Assembly (NCBI RefSeq): GCF_018882385.1
Contig: NZ_JACVON010000001.1
Span: forward strand, 294,942 to 358,941
Source: Polynucleobacter sp. 30F-ANTBAC
GTDB taxonomy: Bacteria > Pseudomonadota > Gammaproteobacteria > Burkholderiales > Burkholderiaceae
DNA: 64,000 nucleotides
Direction: 5' to 3'
This document shows positions 26,801 to 36,070 of this stretch, piece after piece. Both the position numbers and the translations under genes were made by a program. Numbering within the stretch: position 1 is the stretch's first letter; every line of letters starts with the position of its first letter. The notes under the pieces are model-generated. The model saw only the letters and a program-made list of their open reading frames with translations, did not search any database and was not told the DNA's origin.

Positions 26801-27288
26801 TAGAAAGGCCCTGACTTCTTATTTTCTTTAGCTCTTGCTTCTGATTCAGCTCGTCGCTTTTCAAGATCTTTTTGACGCTGATCTTGATCGATTTTTTTCT
26901 GTTCAAAGTCTTTCACATTCTCAGCGCGCTTTTCGGCTTTAGCAGGATCAGCCTGGCTAGCAGCTCGTTCTGCTTCACGCTCATCTTTGATGATGGATTT
27001 GAGTACTCGCTCCCGCTCATGCATTGGTATTTCTTGCGCACGAATTTCTTTTATTTCTTCACGATGTGCCAAGCGAGCTTTTTCTAGACAACGGCTGGTG
27101 AAAAATTGACTGTAACAGTCATGCTGACTTTTCTCTAATCGATACTTCGCCCAATCTCTCTTTAAGTTCAACTGCTCTTGGCGACTGGAAATATCACTTA
27201 GCTCAGCCTGCTCAGCGGGGCCAGCATATACAAAAGTTGGCAAAATTGCCAAACTGATAGAAAGGGTGACATAACGAATTAAGTTCAT
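26800..27288 (-). CDS. Putative periplasmic charged coiled-coil protein upstream of radA
   Basis: I do not recognise this 162-residue protein. It has a clear signal peptide (LSISLAILPTFVYAG, cleavage after VYA), then an almost wholly helical, very charged body. The C-terminal half (about 85-160) is rich in Glu, Lys, Arg, Ala and Gln and should form a long coiled coil. Two cysteines ten residues apart (CYSQFFTSRC, near residues 57-66) could form a disulfide in the periplasm. Co-translation with cytoplasmic RadA by a one-base overlap gives no obvious functional link. No enzyme motif is visible. Confidence 0.8.
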   Translation of the reverse strand: MNLIRYVTLSISLAILPTFVYAGPAEQAELSDISSRQEQLNLKRDWAKYRLEKSQHDCYSQFFTSRCLEKARLAHREEIKEIRAQEIPMHERERVLKSIIKDEREAERAASQADPAKAEKRAENVKDFEQKKIDQDQRQKDLEKRRAESEARAKENKKSGPF

Positions 27289-27354
27289 AGGCTCTAGGAT
27301 AAGCTATTCAAGAACAAACAGCTCAATCCGTTACGTTGTTAAGTTATTTACCCT

Positions 27355-29295
27355 CTATATTTCAATCTTAGCGCCCAGCTCCACCACTCTATTGGTTGGG
27401 ATCTGGAAGAAGTCGGAAGGCTTGGCGGCATTTTGGAACATCCACGCAAACAAACGCTCTCGCCATAAAGCCATGCCTGGAAGTTTAGAAGGCACTACGG
27501 TATCTCTTGCCAAGAAGAAGGAAGTTTCCATTAGATCGAACTCAAGTTGGTACTTGGATTGAATCAGAGCTAGAACTTTATTGATATCCGGGGTTTCTTT
27601 AAAACCATGGACAGAACGAACCAAGTAAACATCACCGCCCATGTCTTTGAGAGTCAAGCGCTCATCATCGTTCACATAAGGTACATCCCATGTACTGAGC
27701 TTCAAGAAGAAAACGCGTTGATGCAACACGCGATTGTGTTTCAGGTTGTGCAACATGGCAACAGGCACATAGTCAATATGAGCTGTTAAGAAGATCGCGG
27801 TTCCTTCCACACGATGCGGGGGATGTGCCAATAGACTCTTAACAAAGGGCTCCAAAGGGATTGACTCTTTTAAAATGCGTTCTCTTAACAGTTTTCTGCC
27901 TTTGTACCATGTCATCAAACACACAAAAATCAATAGACCGAGCATCAATGGGTACCAACCACCATCTTTTACTTTGATCAGGTTTGCTGTCCAGAAAGCA
28001 AGATCAACGGCTAAAAAACCAATAAACAAACTGACAATCAATACAGGATTGAGATGCCATTCTTTTCTCATCACAATACTTAACAAGATAGTTGTGATCA
28101 ACATCGTTGTTGTGACTGAGATGCCGTAGGCTGCAGCCAAATTACCAGACTCTCTAAACTCAATCACGGTAAAAATAACCATGACTAATAAAGACCAATT
28201 AACAACTGGAATATAAATCTGACCGCGCTCATTATCTGAGGTGTGTTTAATACCCATTCTTGGCAAGAAGCCTAACAGAATCGCTTGATTAGCTAATGAA
28301 AAAGCGCCTGAGATAACAGCTTGTGATGCAATCACAGTTGCTGCTGTGGCTAATCCCACCATTGGCCACAAAGCCCAATCAGGAACCATTAAATAAAAGG
28401 GGTTTTTAATTGCCTCAGGATCAGCTAGTAGCAAAGCACCCTGACCAAAGTAGTTCATGAGCAAACTAGGCAGCACACAAAACAACCAGGCCATTCTCAC
28501 AGGACTCTTGCCAAAATGTCCCATATCTAAATAAAGAGCCTCGACACCAGTTACAACCAACACCACAGAGCCCATCACAATGTAAGCCATCAAGGTGTGC
28601 TCTGAAATAAAGTTGACCGCAAACATGGGGTTGATTGCCGCGAAGATCTCAGGGTTCTTAAAGACATTAAGAACGCCTAATCCAGCGAGTGAGATGAACC
28701 AAAGCAAGGTAATGGGGCCAAATAACTTACCAACAGCTGCAGTACCAAATTTTTGAATAACAAATAAGGCTACCAAAATAGTGACGGTAATAGGAATCAC
28801 AAAGCGCTTCATTTCAGGCGTTGCAATTTCCAAACCTTCTACTGCTGATAAAACTGAAATCGCAGGGGTAATGACAGACTCACCATAAAGCATGCACGCA
28901 CCAAACATCCCAAGCATCATCACAATCAAATAGGATTTGGTACCACTCTGAAGAGATCGAAGAGCCAAAGCCATCAAAGAAAGGACGCCACCCTCACCTT
29001 TGTTATCAGCGCGCATTACAAATACGATGTATTTAACTGTTACTACGAGGAGAATGGCCCAAAACATCATGGAGATGATGCCGAAAACTGCTGCTTCGCT
29101 AAATGGAATTCCATGCTCGGGACTAAAACACTCTTTAAGAGCATAAAGTGGGCTAGTACCAATATCGCCAAATACAACACCAATAGCGGCTAGAACCAAA
29201 GCAGCCGTGCTGCCTTTCTTGCCATGTTCATTGCCGTGCAGATCCACAGGCTTTAACAATGACGATTGCGAATAAATTGGGTCGCTAATACTCAA
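27355..29295 (-). CDS. kup: Low-affinity potassium transporter Kup
   Basis: Kup is a proton-coupled K+ importer of the KUP/HAK/KT family. The 646-residue protein has the signature [22 protein letters not shown] first segment (here [20 protein letters not shown]), about 12 membrane segments up to residue 460, and a cytoplasmic C-terminal domain of about 180 residues. The start is a TTG with a strong AAGGGAG ribosome-binding site at 8 bp; no Met precedes the first membrane segment, which supports the TTG. It is transcribed alone, with its own TATAAT upstream. Confidence 0.95.
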   Translation of the reverse strand: MSISDPIYSQSSLLKPVDLHGNEHGKKGSTAALVLAAIGVVFGDIGTSPLYALKECFSPEHGIPFSEAAVFGIISMMFWAILLVVTVKYIVFVMRADNKGEGGVLSLMALALRSLQSGTKSYLIVMMLGMFGACMLYGESVITPAISVLSAVEGLEIATPEMKRFVIPITVTILVALFVIQKFGTAAVGKLFGPITLLWFISLAGLGVLNVFKNPEIFAAINPMFAVNFISEHTLMAYIVMGSVVLVVTGVEALYLDMGHFGKSPVRMAWLFCVLPSLLMNYFGQGALLLADPEAIKNPFYLMVPDWALWPMVGLATAATVIASQAVISGAFSLANQAILLGFLPRMGIKHTSDNERGQIYIPVVNWSLLVMVIFTVIEFRESGNLAAAYGISVTTTMLITTILLSIVMRKEWHLNPVLIVSLFIGFLAVDLAFWTANLIKVKDGGWYPLMLGLLIFVCLMTWYKGRKLLRERILKESIPLEPFVKSLLAHPPHRVEGTAIFLTAHIDYVPVAMLHNLKHNRVLHQRVFFLKLSTWDVPYVNDDERLTLKDMGGDVYLVRSVHGFKETPDINKVLALIQSKYQLEFDLMETSFFLARDTVVPSKLPGMALWRERLFAWMFQNAAKPSDFFQIPTNRVVELGAKIEI

Positions 29296-29323
29296 CAGGT
29301 ACTCCCTTAATTGCTGTCATTTA

Positions 29324-29351
29324 ATTATATGCCTTGCTTATTGCAATGCAA
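29324..29351 (-). promoter_or_regulatory. Candidate kup promoter with overlapping palindrome
   Basis: On the minus strand a perfect TATAAT (29324-29329) lies about 28 bp upstream of the kup TTG, with TTGCAT at 16 bp spacing as a weak -35. The -35 falls in an 11-bp palindrome, TTGCATTGCAA (29341-29351), which could be an operator. Confidence 0.5.
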
Positions 29352-29466
29352 TATAAACATTTATGGCTATTTTTGTTTGATTTCATAATTTTATAAACAA
29401 ACCATGCCCCAATGGAAGATAAAGAACAAGCACCAGCCTGCTTCTACTGTCATTCAGGGGTTCACC

Positions 29467-29495
29467 TTGCTATTTAGGGTTTAACCTGATATAGT
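29467..29495 (+). promoter_or_regulatory. Promoter of the initiator tRNA gene
   Basis: TTGCTA (29467-29472) and TATAGT (29490-29495) are spaced by 17 bp and end 12 bp before the mature tRNA 5' end. This is a good sigma-70 promoter directly driving a single tRNA unit. Confidence 0.75.
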
Positions 29496-29507
29496 TTCAA
29501 TCTCAGA

Positions 29508-29584
29508 CGCGGGGTGGAGCAGTCTGGCAGCTCGTCGGGCTCATAACCCGAAGGTCATAGGTTCAAATCCTATCCCCGCAACCA
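29508..29584 (+). tRNA. Initiator tRNA-fMet (CAT)
   Basis: The 77-nt gene folds into a full cloverleaf with an encoded CCA end. It is the initiator, not the elongator: the first acceptor pair is the unpaired C1/A72, and the anticodon stem carries three G-C pairs (CGGGCTCATAACCCG) around anticodon CAT at 29542-29544. The T-loop GGTTCAAATCC is normal. A promoter lies just upstream and a terminator just downstream, so it is a single-gene unit. Confidence 0.98.
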
Positions 29585-29593
29585 AATACCTGC

Positions 29594-29627
29594 AAAAACC
29601 TCTTGTTTATCAAGGGGTTTTTTGTTT
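29594..29627 (+). terminator. Intrinsic terminator after tRNA-fMet
   Basis: AAAACCTCTTG (29595-29605) pairs with CAAGGGGTTTT (29611-29621) with one G-T pair and a 5-nt loop, and runs into a T-rich tail. Confidence 0.85.
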
Positions 29628-29684
29628 TCCGGGGTTCTTTGGCATACTGAGAGCCTTCTTAGTTCTTATTTAATGGTTACTCTT

Positions 29685-30236
29685 ATGAAAAAACTACTTG
29701 GCGCACTCCTTTTTGCCTATTCAAGCTTCGTTTGGGCAGGACCCATGGTTGAATTTAAAACAACCGCCGGCGACTTCACCGTTGAATTAAACCCTGAAAA
29801 ATCACCGAAAACAGTTGAGAATTTTTTAGGCTATGTAAAAAGTGGTTTTTATAACAACACCGTTTTTCATCGCGTGATCAATAACTTTATGGTTCAAGGC
29901 GGTGGCTTTACAAAAGACATGGATCAAAAGCCGACCAACGCTCCAATTCCACTCGAATCTAATAATGGCTTGAGCAACGTGAACTATTCCATTGCGATGG
30001 CTAGAACCAGTGACCCTAATTCAGCAACAGCCCAATTCTTTGTTAACGTCACCAATAATAAGAATTTAGATTACCCAAGACCCGATGGTCATGGCTATGC
30101 TGTTTTCGGCATGGTCGTTAAAGGTACTGACACAATCGATAAGATTAAGAAAACTGTGACCACCAGAAAAGGGCCATTTTCAGATGTGCCTGTTCAACCG
30201 ATCATCATCCATAGTGCCACGTTGATTACAAAATAA
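29685..30236 (+). CDS. ppiA: Periplasmic peptidyl-prolyl cis-trans isomerase, cyclophilin type
   Basis: This cyclophilin speeds proline isomerisation during periplasmic protein folding. I chose the ATG at 29685 (183 residues) because it gives a compact signal peptide, MKKLLGALLFAYSSFVWAG. Upstream ATG and longer readings exist but lack a reason. The catalytic cyclophilin segment NTVFHRVINNFMVQGGGF, then NSATAQFFVNV and GHGYAVFGMVVKG are all present. It is followed after 2 bp by the pabB fusion gene. A cytoplasmic PpiB assignment is unlikely given the signal peptide. Confidence 0.93.
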   Translation: MKKLLGALLFAYSSFVWAGPMVEFKTTAGDFTVELNPEKSPKTVENFLGYVKSGFYNNTVFHRVINNFMVQGGGFTKDMDQKPTNAPIPLESNNGLSNVNYSIAMARTSDPNSATAQFFVNVTNNKNLDYPRPDGHGYAVFGMVVKGTDTIDKIKKTVTTRKGPFSDVPVQPIIIHSATLITK

Positions 30237-30238
30237 CT

Positions 30239-32095
30239 ATGTTGAGTCATGAGCATTCATCTTGCAGCATTCTTTTAGATGATGCTCATAGTGCGCCTAC
30301 TAACCCGAGTAGTCGCCTTTACCAGAATCCAACTCACTATATCGAAGCGCGTACCTCAATTGATTTAGATGCTGCTTTACTTGCGATTGAAACTTCTATT
30401 GCAAATAAAAAATATGTTGTGAGTTGCTTGAGTTATGAGCTCGGTGAACATCTTGTCGGCATCACGCCACGTGCATCCACAACGCCTTGGGTCAGAGCCT
30501 GGGTATTTGATAGCGTTAAAAAACTCAGCAAAGACCAGGCGGATGCCTGGCTTAAGCAACATTCAGAAAGTACAGTTTCCAATCAAGATCGACAAGCAAC
30601 CCCTATTCATGAAGCTTTAATACCCAGCATCACAGAAGTTGGGTTTACGGAGAAAATTGATGCCGTTCAAGAGCTCATTAAAAATGGCGACACCTACCAG
30701 GTTAACTTGACGTACCGAATCGATGGCGTCATAGATGGTGCTCCACTATCTTTGTATCAATCTTTAAGAAATAAACAGCCCGGTCCTTTCGGAGCCTACA
30801 TCGAGCACTCCGATGGTTGGGTTCTATCCTGCTCGCCAGAATGGTTTTTAAGCAAACAGGGACAGCGCTTGGTCACAAAACCAATGAAAGGCACTGGTAA
30901 AGTTGGCGAAATAAGCCCATCCTCTTTAGAGATGGATCCTAAGAATCGCGCCGAGAATTTGATGATTGTGGATTTGCTTCGAAATGATCTTGGCAAGATT
31001 TCGAAACCGGGCTCTGTCAAAGTACCCCAACTGTTTCAAGTCGATCAGCACGGCGATGTTTTACAAATGACATCCACCATTGAATCGATTGCCAAAGATC
31101 AACTTAATTTAAAAGAGTTACTCGGTGCCATCTTCCCATGTGGCTCGATTACAGGCGCTCCTAAAAAGAGAACTATGGAGATCATCCAGGACTTAGAAGA
31201 TCGACCTAGAAATCTTTATTGCGGATCTATCGCTTGGTTTGATCCTGTAATGAATGCCGAGGAATCTGTTGGGCATGACTCCCCCTCTGCTCGCTTAGGT
31301 GATATTGGCATGAGTGTAGTGATTCGCACACTGGAGATTAATCAAGAGCAAGAATTCACAATGGGGGTTGGTGGGGGCATCACAATTGATTCAGTTGGAA
31401 AATCTGAATGGCATGAATGCCAGACTAAAGCGAATTTCTTATACCAACTTCAAACAACCCCAGGGCTATTTGAAACGATTCGGATAGAACACGGACAAGC
31501 TTGTCACCTTGAGCATCACCTTCAACGATTGGAACAATCAGCCAAGACGCTTGGCATTCAATTTGATCGCAAGAATGCCATGGAATTAGTATTTAATGCT
31601 TGTGCGAATTTAGATGATGCTCAATCCGTTCAACGCATGCGATTAGACTTAAATGCACAAGGTCATGTATCGGTAGTAGTTCACCCTGCAAGCCCACCAC
31701 CTTCTGACATCAAGCTACTTTGGGCTCAAGATTTATTTGATCAAGATGTGACCAGCGACTCCAAAAACCCTTGGTTTAAACACAAAGTCACTCAAAGAGC
31801 GATTTACGATGAAGCCTGGAAACGAGCTGAACAAGTAGGCTCATTTGATGCTTTATTTGTGAATGAACTGGGGTATGTCACCGAAGGTGGGCGCTCTAAT
31901 TTATTCATTAAAAAAAATGGTCAATGGCAAACACCCCCTCTTGATTCAGGTTGCTTGCCGGGCGTGATGCGCTCCTTACTATTAAAAAACATGAATGCCA
32001 TTGAAATGCCTATCAAGCGTGAAGATGTTTTATCTGCTGATGAAATTATTTTTTGCAATGCCTTACGTGGCATCCTTTCAGTTCAACTACCCTAA
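30239..32095 (+). CDS. pabB: Aminodeoxychorismate synthase component I fused to 4-amino-4-deoxychorismate lyase (PabB-PabC)
   Basis: The protein appears to make p-aminobenzoate for folate from chorismate in two steps. Residues about 1-400 are the chorismate-binding (PabB) domain, with KPMKGTGKVGE, NLMIVDLLRNDLGKIS and GSITGAPKKRTMEII. Residues about 405-618 are a class IV aminotransferase-like PabC domain, starting TPGLFETIRIEHG, with the PLP Lys expected in FKHKVTQRAIYDEA and ending GCLPGVMRSLL. Such fusions are known in Betaproteobacteria. The glutamine amidotransferase (PabA) is not in the window. folD, another folate gene, lies about 17 kb away. Confidence 0.93.
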   Translation: MLSHEHSSCSILLDDAHSAPTNPSSRLYQNPTHYIEARTSIDLDAALLAIETSIANKKYVVSCLSYELGEHLVGITPRASTTPWVRAWVFDSVKKLSKDQADAWLKQHSESTVSNQDRQATPIHEALIPSITEVGFTEKIDAVQELIKNGDTYQVNLTYRIDGVIDGAPLSLYQSLRNKQPGPFGAYIEHSDGWVLSCSPEWFLSKQGQRLVTKPMKGTGKVGEISPSSLEMDPKNRAENLMIVDLLRNDLGKISKPGSVKVPQLFQVDQHGDVLQMTSTIESIAKDQLNLKELLGAIFPCGSITGAPKKRTMEIIQDLEDRPRNLYCGSIAWFDPVMNAEESVGHDSPSARLGDIGMSVVIRTLEINQEQEFTMGVGGGITIDSVGKSEWHECQTKANFLYQLQTTPGLFETIRIEHGQACHLEHHLQRLEQSAKTLGIQFDRKNAMELVFNACANLDDAQSVQRMRLDLNAQGHVSVVVHPASPPPSDIKLLWAQDLFDQDVTSDSKNPWFKHKVTQRAIYDEAWKRAEQVGSFDALFVNELGYVTEGGRSNLFIKKNGQWQTPPLDSGCLPGVMRSLLLKNMNAIEMPIKREDVLSADEIIFCNALRGILSVQLP

Positions 32096-32110
32096 TAAAA
32101 AAGTTAAATC

Positions 32111-32692
32111 ATGAAATTTTGCTCACGATGTGGTTCTAAAGTGCACCTACAAATCCCCGAAGGTGATACCCGAACACGTCACATTTGTTCGCACTGTCAA
32201 ACCATTCATTATGAAAACCCTCGAAATGTGGTGGGAACAATTCCCCTATGGGAGGACAAAGTGCTCTTATGCAAAAGAGCTATTCAACCTCGATTAGGCT
32301 TTTGGACACTACCTGCTGGCTTCTTAGAAGTGAATGAAAGTACTCAAGATGGTGCACAACGTGAAACACTAGAGGAAGCTGGCGCTCATGTTGAGGTGGG
32401 GCCGCTCTTTTCTTTATTGAATGTCATGCACGCCGAACAAGTTCATTTATTTTATTTAGCCAAGATGTATGAGCCCACCTTTAGTGCAGGGGTTGAAAGT
32501 TTAGAAGTTCGTTTATTCGATGAATCTGAAATTCCATGGGATGAGCTCGCTTTCCCAACAGTGACAAAAACCTTGCAATGGTTTTTTGAAGATCGCTCTA
32601 GCGGCAAGTTAGTTAATGAGGATGCTTTAGCAACTCATCTACATGATATTGGTTTTGATGAACGTATTGATAAGCAATATAAAAAGTCATGA
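32111..32692 (+). CDS. Nudix hydrolase with N-terminal zinc ribbon
   Basis: A nucleoside-diphosphate-linked-substrate hydrolase of unknown specificity. Cys4, Cys7, Cys26 and Cys29 form a zinc ribbon of the NudC type. The Nudix box (about residues 70-92) reads GFLEVNESTQDGAQRETLEE and then AGA, with all the metal-binding Glu residues. The 193-residue length is shorter than NudC (about 257), because the NudC N-terminal domain is absent. It starts 15 bp after pabB, and its last 4 bp overlap the aat start (ATGA). NADH or ADP-ribose are possible substrates, but the sequence does not decide. Confidence 0.9.
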   Translation: MKFCSRCGSKVHLQIPEGDTRTRHICSHCQTIHYENPRNVVGTIPLWEDKVLLCKRAIQPRLGFWTLPAGFLEVNESTQDGAQRETLEEAGAHVEVGPLFSLLNVMHAEQVHLFYLAKMYEPTFSAGVESLEVRLFDESEIPWDELAFPTVTKTLQWFFEDRSSGKLVNEDALATHLHDIGFDERIDKQYKKS

Positions 32693-33429
32693 GCGTTCCA
32701 TGGCTATCTACTGATGAACCATTTCCAACACTACATCAGAACTTCAACCCCGAACCAGAAATGCCTGGTCTCATCGCCATTAGTGAGGAGATTAGTCCTG
32801 AGCAATTGTTAAGAGCGTATAGCCATGGGATTTTCCCCTGGTATTCCGATGGTCAACCAATTCTATGGTGGTCACCCAACCCCAGGATGGTGTTAAAACC
32901 AAAAAATCTAAAAATTAGCCGAAGTTTTAAAAAAGATATTAAAAATATTTTATTGGATCGTGATTGGGAAATTAAAGTAGATGAAAATTTCCATGAAACG
33001 ATTCTGTCTTGTGCAACTCAAACTAGATATGGTCAAGATGGCACCTGGATCACGCATGCCATCATTCATGCTTATGGTGTTCTTCATGAGCAAGGCTATG
33101 CTCACAGCGTAGAAATATTCCATCAAGGTCATCGAGTTGGAGGACTATATTGCGTCAACATTGGTCAAATGGTATTTGGGGAGTCAATGTTCTCCAAGAA
33201 AATAAACGCCTCAAAAATTGCTTTAGCGAGCCTATGTGCTTGGTGTATTGCACAAGACATTGAAATGATTGACTGTCAGCAAGAAACAAATCACCTCACG
33301 TCCTTGGGTGGAAAAGCCATCCCCAGAGATGAATTTTTAGCCCATATTAAAAAACAATGTTCAGCAAAAAATCCTAAATGGGGGTTTAATAAGAATGTTT
33401 TAAGTCATTGGCTAACTACACATTCATGA
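32689..33429 (+). CDS. aat: Leucyl/phenylalanyl-tRNA--protein transferase Aat
   Basis: Aat attaches Leu or Phe from charged tRNA to proteins with N-terminal Lys or Arg, marking them for ClpS/ClpAP degradation. The 246 residues show [20 protein letters not shown], the [12 protein letters not shown] segment, [19 protein letters not shown] and the C-terminal [15 protein letters not shown], all family signatures. The gene overlaps the Nudix gene by 4 bp and bpt by 4 bp. Confidence 0.97.
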   Translation: MSVPWLSTDEPFPTLHQNFNPEPEMPGLIAISEEISPEQLLRAYSHGIFPWYSDGQPILWWSPNPRMVLKPKNLKISRSFKKDIKNILLDRDWEIKVDENFHETILSCATQTRYGQDGTWITHAIIHAYGVLHEQGYAHSVEIFHQGHRVGGLYCVNIGQMVFGESMFSKKINASKIALASLCAWCIAQDIEMIDCQQETNHLTSLGGKAIPRDEFLAHIKKQCSAKNPKWGFNKNVLSHWLTTHS

Positions 33430-34187
33430 GCAAACTCAAAGAACTTCCGTTTACTACCTTGCAGTTTTATGCAACGGCTCCCTATGAATGCAGCTACATC
33501 CCTAATCGCCAAGCTAGATCACAAGTAGCCACACCGACTCATTTGATCCATGCCGATGTTTATGGTGACTTGGTTTCAAACGGGTTTCGTCGCAGCGGGC
33601 TGTATACCTACCGTCCTTATTGCGATGGTTGCAAATCTTGCATCGCCTGTCGCGTAGAAGTGACACAATTTAAAGCTAAAAGATACCAACAAAGAGCATT
33701 CCACAAACATCAAGACTTGGTTGTCAAAATTGGTCACCTCGGTTACTTCGAGGATCACTACGAGCTTTACCTCAAATACCAGCAGCAGCGCCACCAGGGT
33801 GGCGGCATGGACTTTGATGATGAGGATCAGTACAAGCAGTTTTTATTGCAAAGTAAAGTGAATACCCGACTCATTGAATTTAGAGACGGCCCCCAAGCAT
33901 CCGAGCCCGGCAAATTAAGAATGGTGAGCATCATTGACATTATTCAAGATGGTCTATCTGCTGTATATACTTTTTTTGACACCACCGTACAAAATGCGAG
34001 CTACGGCACATTCGCCATCATGTGGCAGATTCAACAGGCTAAAGAATTGGGCTTACCTTATGTGTATTTAGGCTACTACATCCAAGAAAGCCCTAAAATG
34101 TCATACAAGGCTAACTTTGAACCATTAGAAATTTTGGTTGATAGCCAATGGCATCTTCATTCCCCTATTAAAGAACACGAGTTATGA
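33426..34187 (+). CDS. bpt: Aspartate/glutamate leucyltransferase Bpt
   Basis: Bpt resembles eukaryotic arginyl transferases but moves Leu onto N-terminal Asp or Glu, the second branch of the bacterial N-end rule. The 253-residue protein shows the family Cys cluster [25 protein letters not shown] near the N-terminus, and the C-terminal [20 protein letters not shown] with following EPLE. The ATG at 33426 forms an ATGA overlap with the aat stop, so I prefer it to an upstream TTG inside aat. Adjacent aat and bpt suggests that the two transferases are made together. Confidence 0.95.
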   Translation: MSKLKELPFTTLQFYATAPYECSYIPNRQARSQVATPTHLIHADVYGDLVSNGFRRSGLYTYRPYCDGCKSCIACRVEVTQFKAKRYQQRAFHKHQDLVVKIGHLGYFEDHYELYLKYQQQRHQGGGMDFDDEDQYKQFLLQSKVNTRLIEFRDGPQASEPGKLRMVSIIDIIQDGLSAVYTFFDTTVQNASYGTFAIMWQIQQAKELGLPYVYLGYYIQESPKMSYKANFEPLEILVDSQWHLHSPIKEHEL

Positions 34188-35212
34188 ATCTTTACCCTTT
34201 TATTAAGCCATGCTTATTTGCTATGGATGCCGAGCGTGCGCACAATTTCACATTAAGCAGTCTTGATCGCGTTCATCAGCTAGGTTTAGGTTCTTTAACG
34301 AACAAAAAAATTCCTCGTGATGAGCGCCACTTTTGTGGTCTTCGCCTACCTAACCCTGTTGGCTTAGCAGCAGGTCTTGATAAAGATGGCAAACATATCG
34401 ATGCGCTGAGTGACTTGGGTTTTGGTTTCATTGAAATTGGCACCGTCACACCGCGTGGCCAGAGCGGTAACCCTCAACCGCGCATGTTTCGGCTTCCAGA
34501 TGCGAATGCTTTGATCAACCGCATGGGTTTTAATAACGATGGCGTCGATGCTTGCGTTGAACGCTTAAAAAAATCCACTTTTTGGCAGTCGGGTGGCATA
34601 GTTGGTCTTAATATTGGTAAAAATGCCACGACCCCTATTGAATCTGCAGCCAATGATTATCTTCACTGCATGCAAAAAGTCTACGAGCTTGCCTCCTACA
34701 TTACCGTGAATATCTCTTCTCCCAATACAAAAAATCTTCGTCAACTACAAAGTGGTGATGAACTCAACTCATTGTTAAGCCAGATTGCTGTAGAGAAGCT
34801 CAAGTTATCCGATCGCTATAAAAAACAGGTTCCTTTGTTCTTAAAAATAGCGCCTGATTTAGAAAACGACCAGATCGAGAGCATTGCAGAACTACTTATT
34901 GAACACCGTATCGATGCAGTCATTGCGACCAATACGACGATTGCGAGAGATGCTGTACAAGGTCTTCCTCATGCTGAAGAGGCCGGCGGTTTATCTGGGG
35001 CCCCTGTGAAAAAAGCCTCTGATCAAGTAATTCACGAGCTATCCAAAACACTCAAAGGCCAAATTCCCATTATCGGGGTGGGAGGAATCCTTAGCGGTCA
35101 GGACGCAAAAGATAAGATAGAGGCCGGTGCTAGCTTGGTACAGTTGTACACAGGCCTCATCTACAAAGGCCCTGACCTCGTATCCGAGTGCGCTGCAGCC
35201 TTAAAAAAGTAA
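34184..35212 (+). CDS. pyrD: Dihydroorotate dehydrogenase (quinone), class 2
   Basis: PyrD oxidises dihydroorotate to orotate with FMN and passes electrons to quinone at the inner membrane. The 342 residues include the N-terminal membrane-association helices typical of class 2 ([20 protein letters not shown]), then [28 protein letters not shown], the active-site Ser in [14 protein letters not shown] (Ser178-179) and the FMN phosphate loop [13 protein letters not shown]. It overlaps bpt by 4 bp and ends the plus-strand run before the iclR gene. Confidence 0.97.
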   Translation: MNLYPFIKPCLFAMDAERAHNFTLSSLDRVHQLGLGSLTNKKIPRDERHFCGLRLPNPVGLAAGLDKDGKHIDALSDLGFGFIEIGTVTPRGQSGNPQPRMFRLPDANALINRMGFNNDGVDACVERLKKSTFWQSGGIVGLNIGKNATTPIESAANDYLHCMQKVYELASYITVNISSPNTKNLRQLQSGDELNSLLSQIAVEKLKLSDRYKKQVPLFLKIAPDLENDQIESIAELLIEHRIDAVIATNTTIARDAVQGLPHAEEAGGLSGAPVKKASDQVIHELSKTLKGQIPIIGVGGILSGQDAKDKIEAGASLVQLYTGLIYKGPDLVSECAAALKK

Positions 35213-35267
35213 GAAAAATACTTTTCACATTGTGCAATTTAGTACTTTTTATGGCTAAAATGAACCC

Positions 35268-36032
35268 ATGACTAGCAGAACAGCCATCCAAGTTTTAGAT
35301 CGCATGATGAGTCTTTTAGACGCACTCGCTCTAAGTGATGAGCCTGAAAGTTTGAAAAAACTCTCAGAAATAACCGAATTGCACCCTTCCACTGCCCATA
35401 GAATTTTGAATGATATGGTGGCATGCCGTTTGGTAGAGCGTGCTGATAGCGGCACATATCGATTAGGCCTGAAATTGCTAGAACTTGGTAATTTAGTTAA
35501 AGCCCGCCTATCGGTACGAGATGCTGCTCAACTTCCAATGAGAGCCTTGCACAAGTTAACTGGCCAAACTGTCAATCTATCTGTCCGCCAAGGCGATGAG
35601 ATTGTTTACGTTGATAGAGCTTATAGCGAGCGTTCAGGCATGCAAGTAGTTCGTGCCATTGGTGGTCGAGCACCACTTCACCTCACTTCTGTTGGAAAAC
35701 TTTTCCTAGCCGATGATGATGCAGCCAAAATTAAAGCTTATGCCACTAAATCTGGATTGCATGGGCATACCCCCAATAGCATTCATGACTTGGCACAACT
35801 GGAAAAAGAACTCGATCTTGTAAAAACCGTTGGTCATGCTAGAGATGATGAAGAATTGGAAGTGGGTGTGAGTTGTATGGCAGCAGCCATATTGGATGAC
35901 ACTGGCAAACTGGTTGCTGGACTTTCTCTATCAGCTCCAACTGAGAGAATCCAAGAGGAATGGCTTAAGTCTCTAAAAGAGACTGCCATTCAAATTTCCA
36001 AGAGCTTGGGCTACAAACAACCCATTAAGTAA
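35268..36032 (+). CDS. IclR-family transcriptional regulator
   Basis: A DNA-binding regulator of unknown target. The 254 residues have an N-terminal winged helix-turn-helix (LSEITELHPSTAHRILNDMV, about 25-44) and the C-terminal GAF-like effector domain of the family (GRAPLHLTSVGKLFLA, ELEVGVSCMAAAI, VAGLSLSAPTERI). No metabolic gene that it would obviously control is next to it: pyrD is upstream and a PBP7-type gene is convergent. It may autoregulate or act at a distance. Family assignment is firm; function is not. Confidence 0.92.
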   Translation: MTSRTAIQVLDRMMSLLDALALSDEPESLKKLSEITELHPSTAHRILNDMVACRLVERADSGTYRLGLKLLELGNLVKARLSVRDAAQLPMRALHKLTGQTVNLSVRQGDEIVYVDRAYSERSGMQVVRAIGGRAPLHLTSVGKLFLADDDAAKIKAYATKSGLHGHTPNSIHDLAQLEKELDLVKTVGHARDDEELEVGVSCMAAAILDDTGKLVAGLSLSAPTERIQEEWLKSLKETAIQISKSLGYKQPIK

Positions 36033-36070
36033 GAACCAAAGAATTTTCTAGATTAATTGTTGCGCTGAAT

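Noticed and set aside
35230..35261. TTGTGCAATTTAG upstream of the iclR gene, resembling part of the phasin operator, and a TTGTGC/TAAAAT promoter
   Set aside because: Only one TGC half is present, and the hexamers would be 20 bp apart, outside normal spacing.
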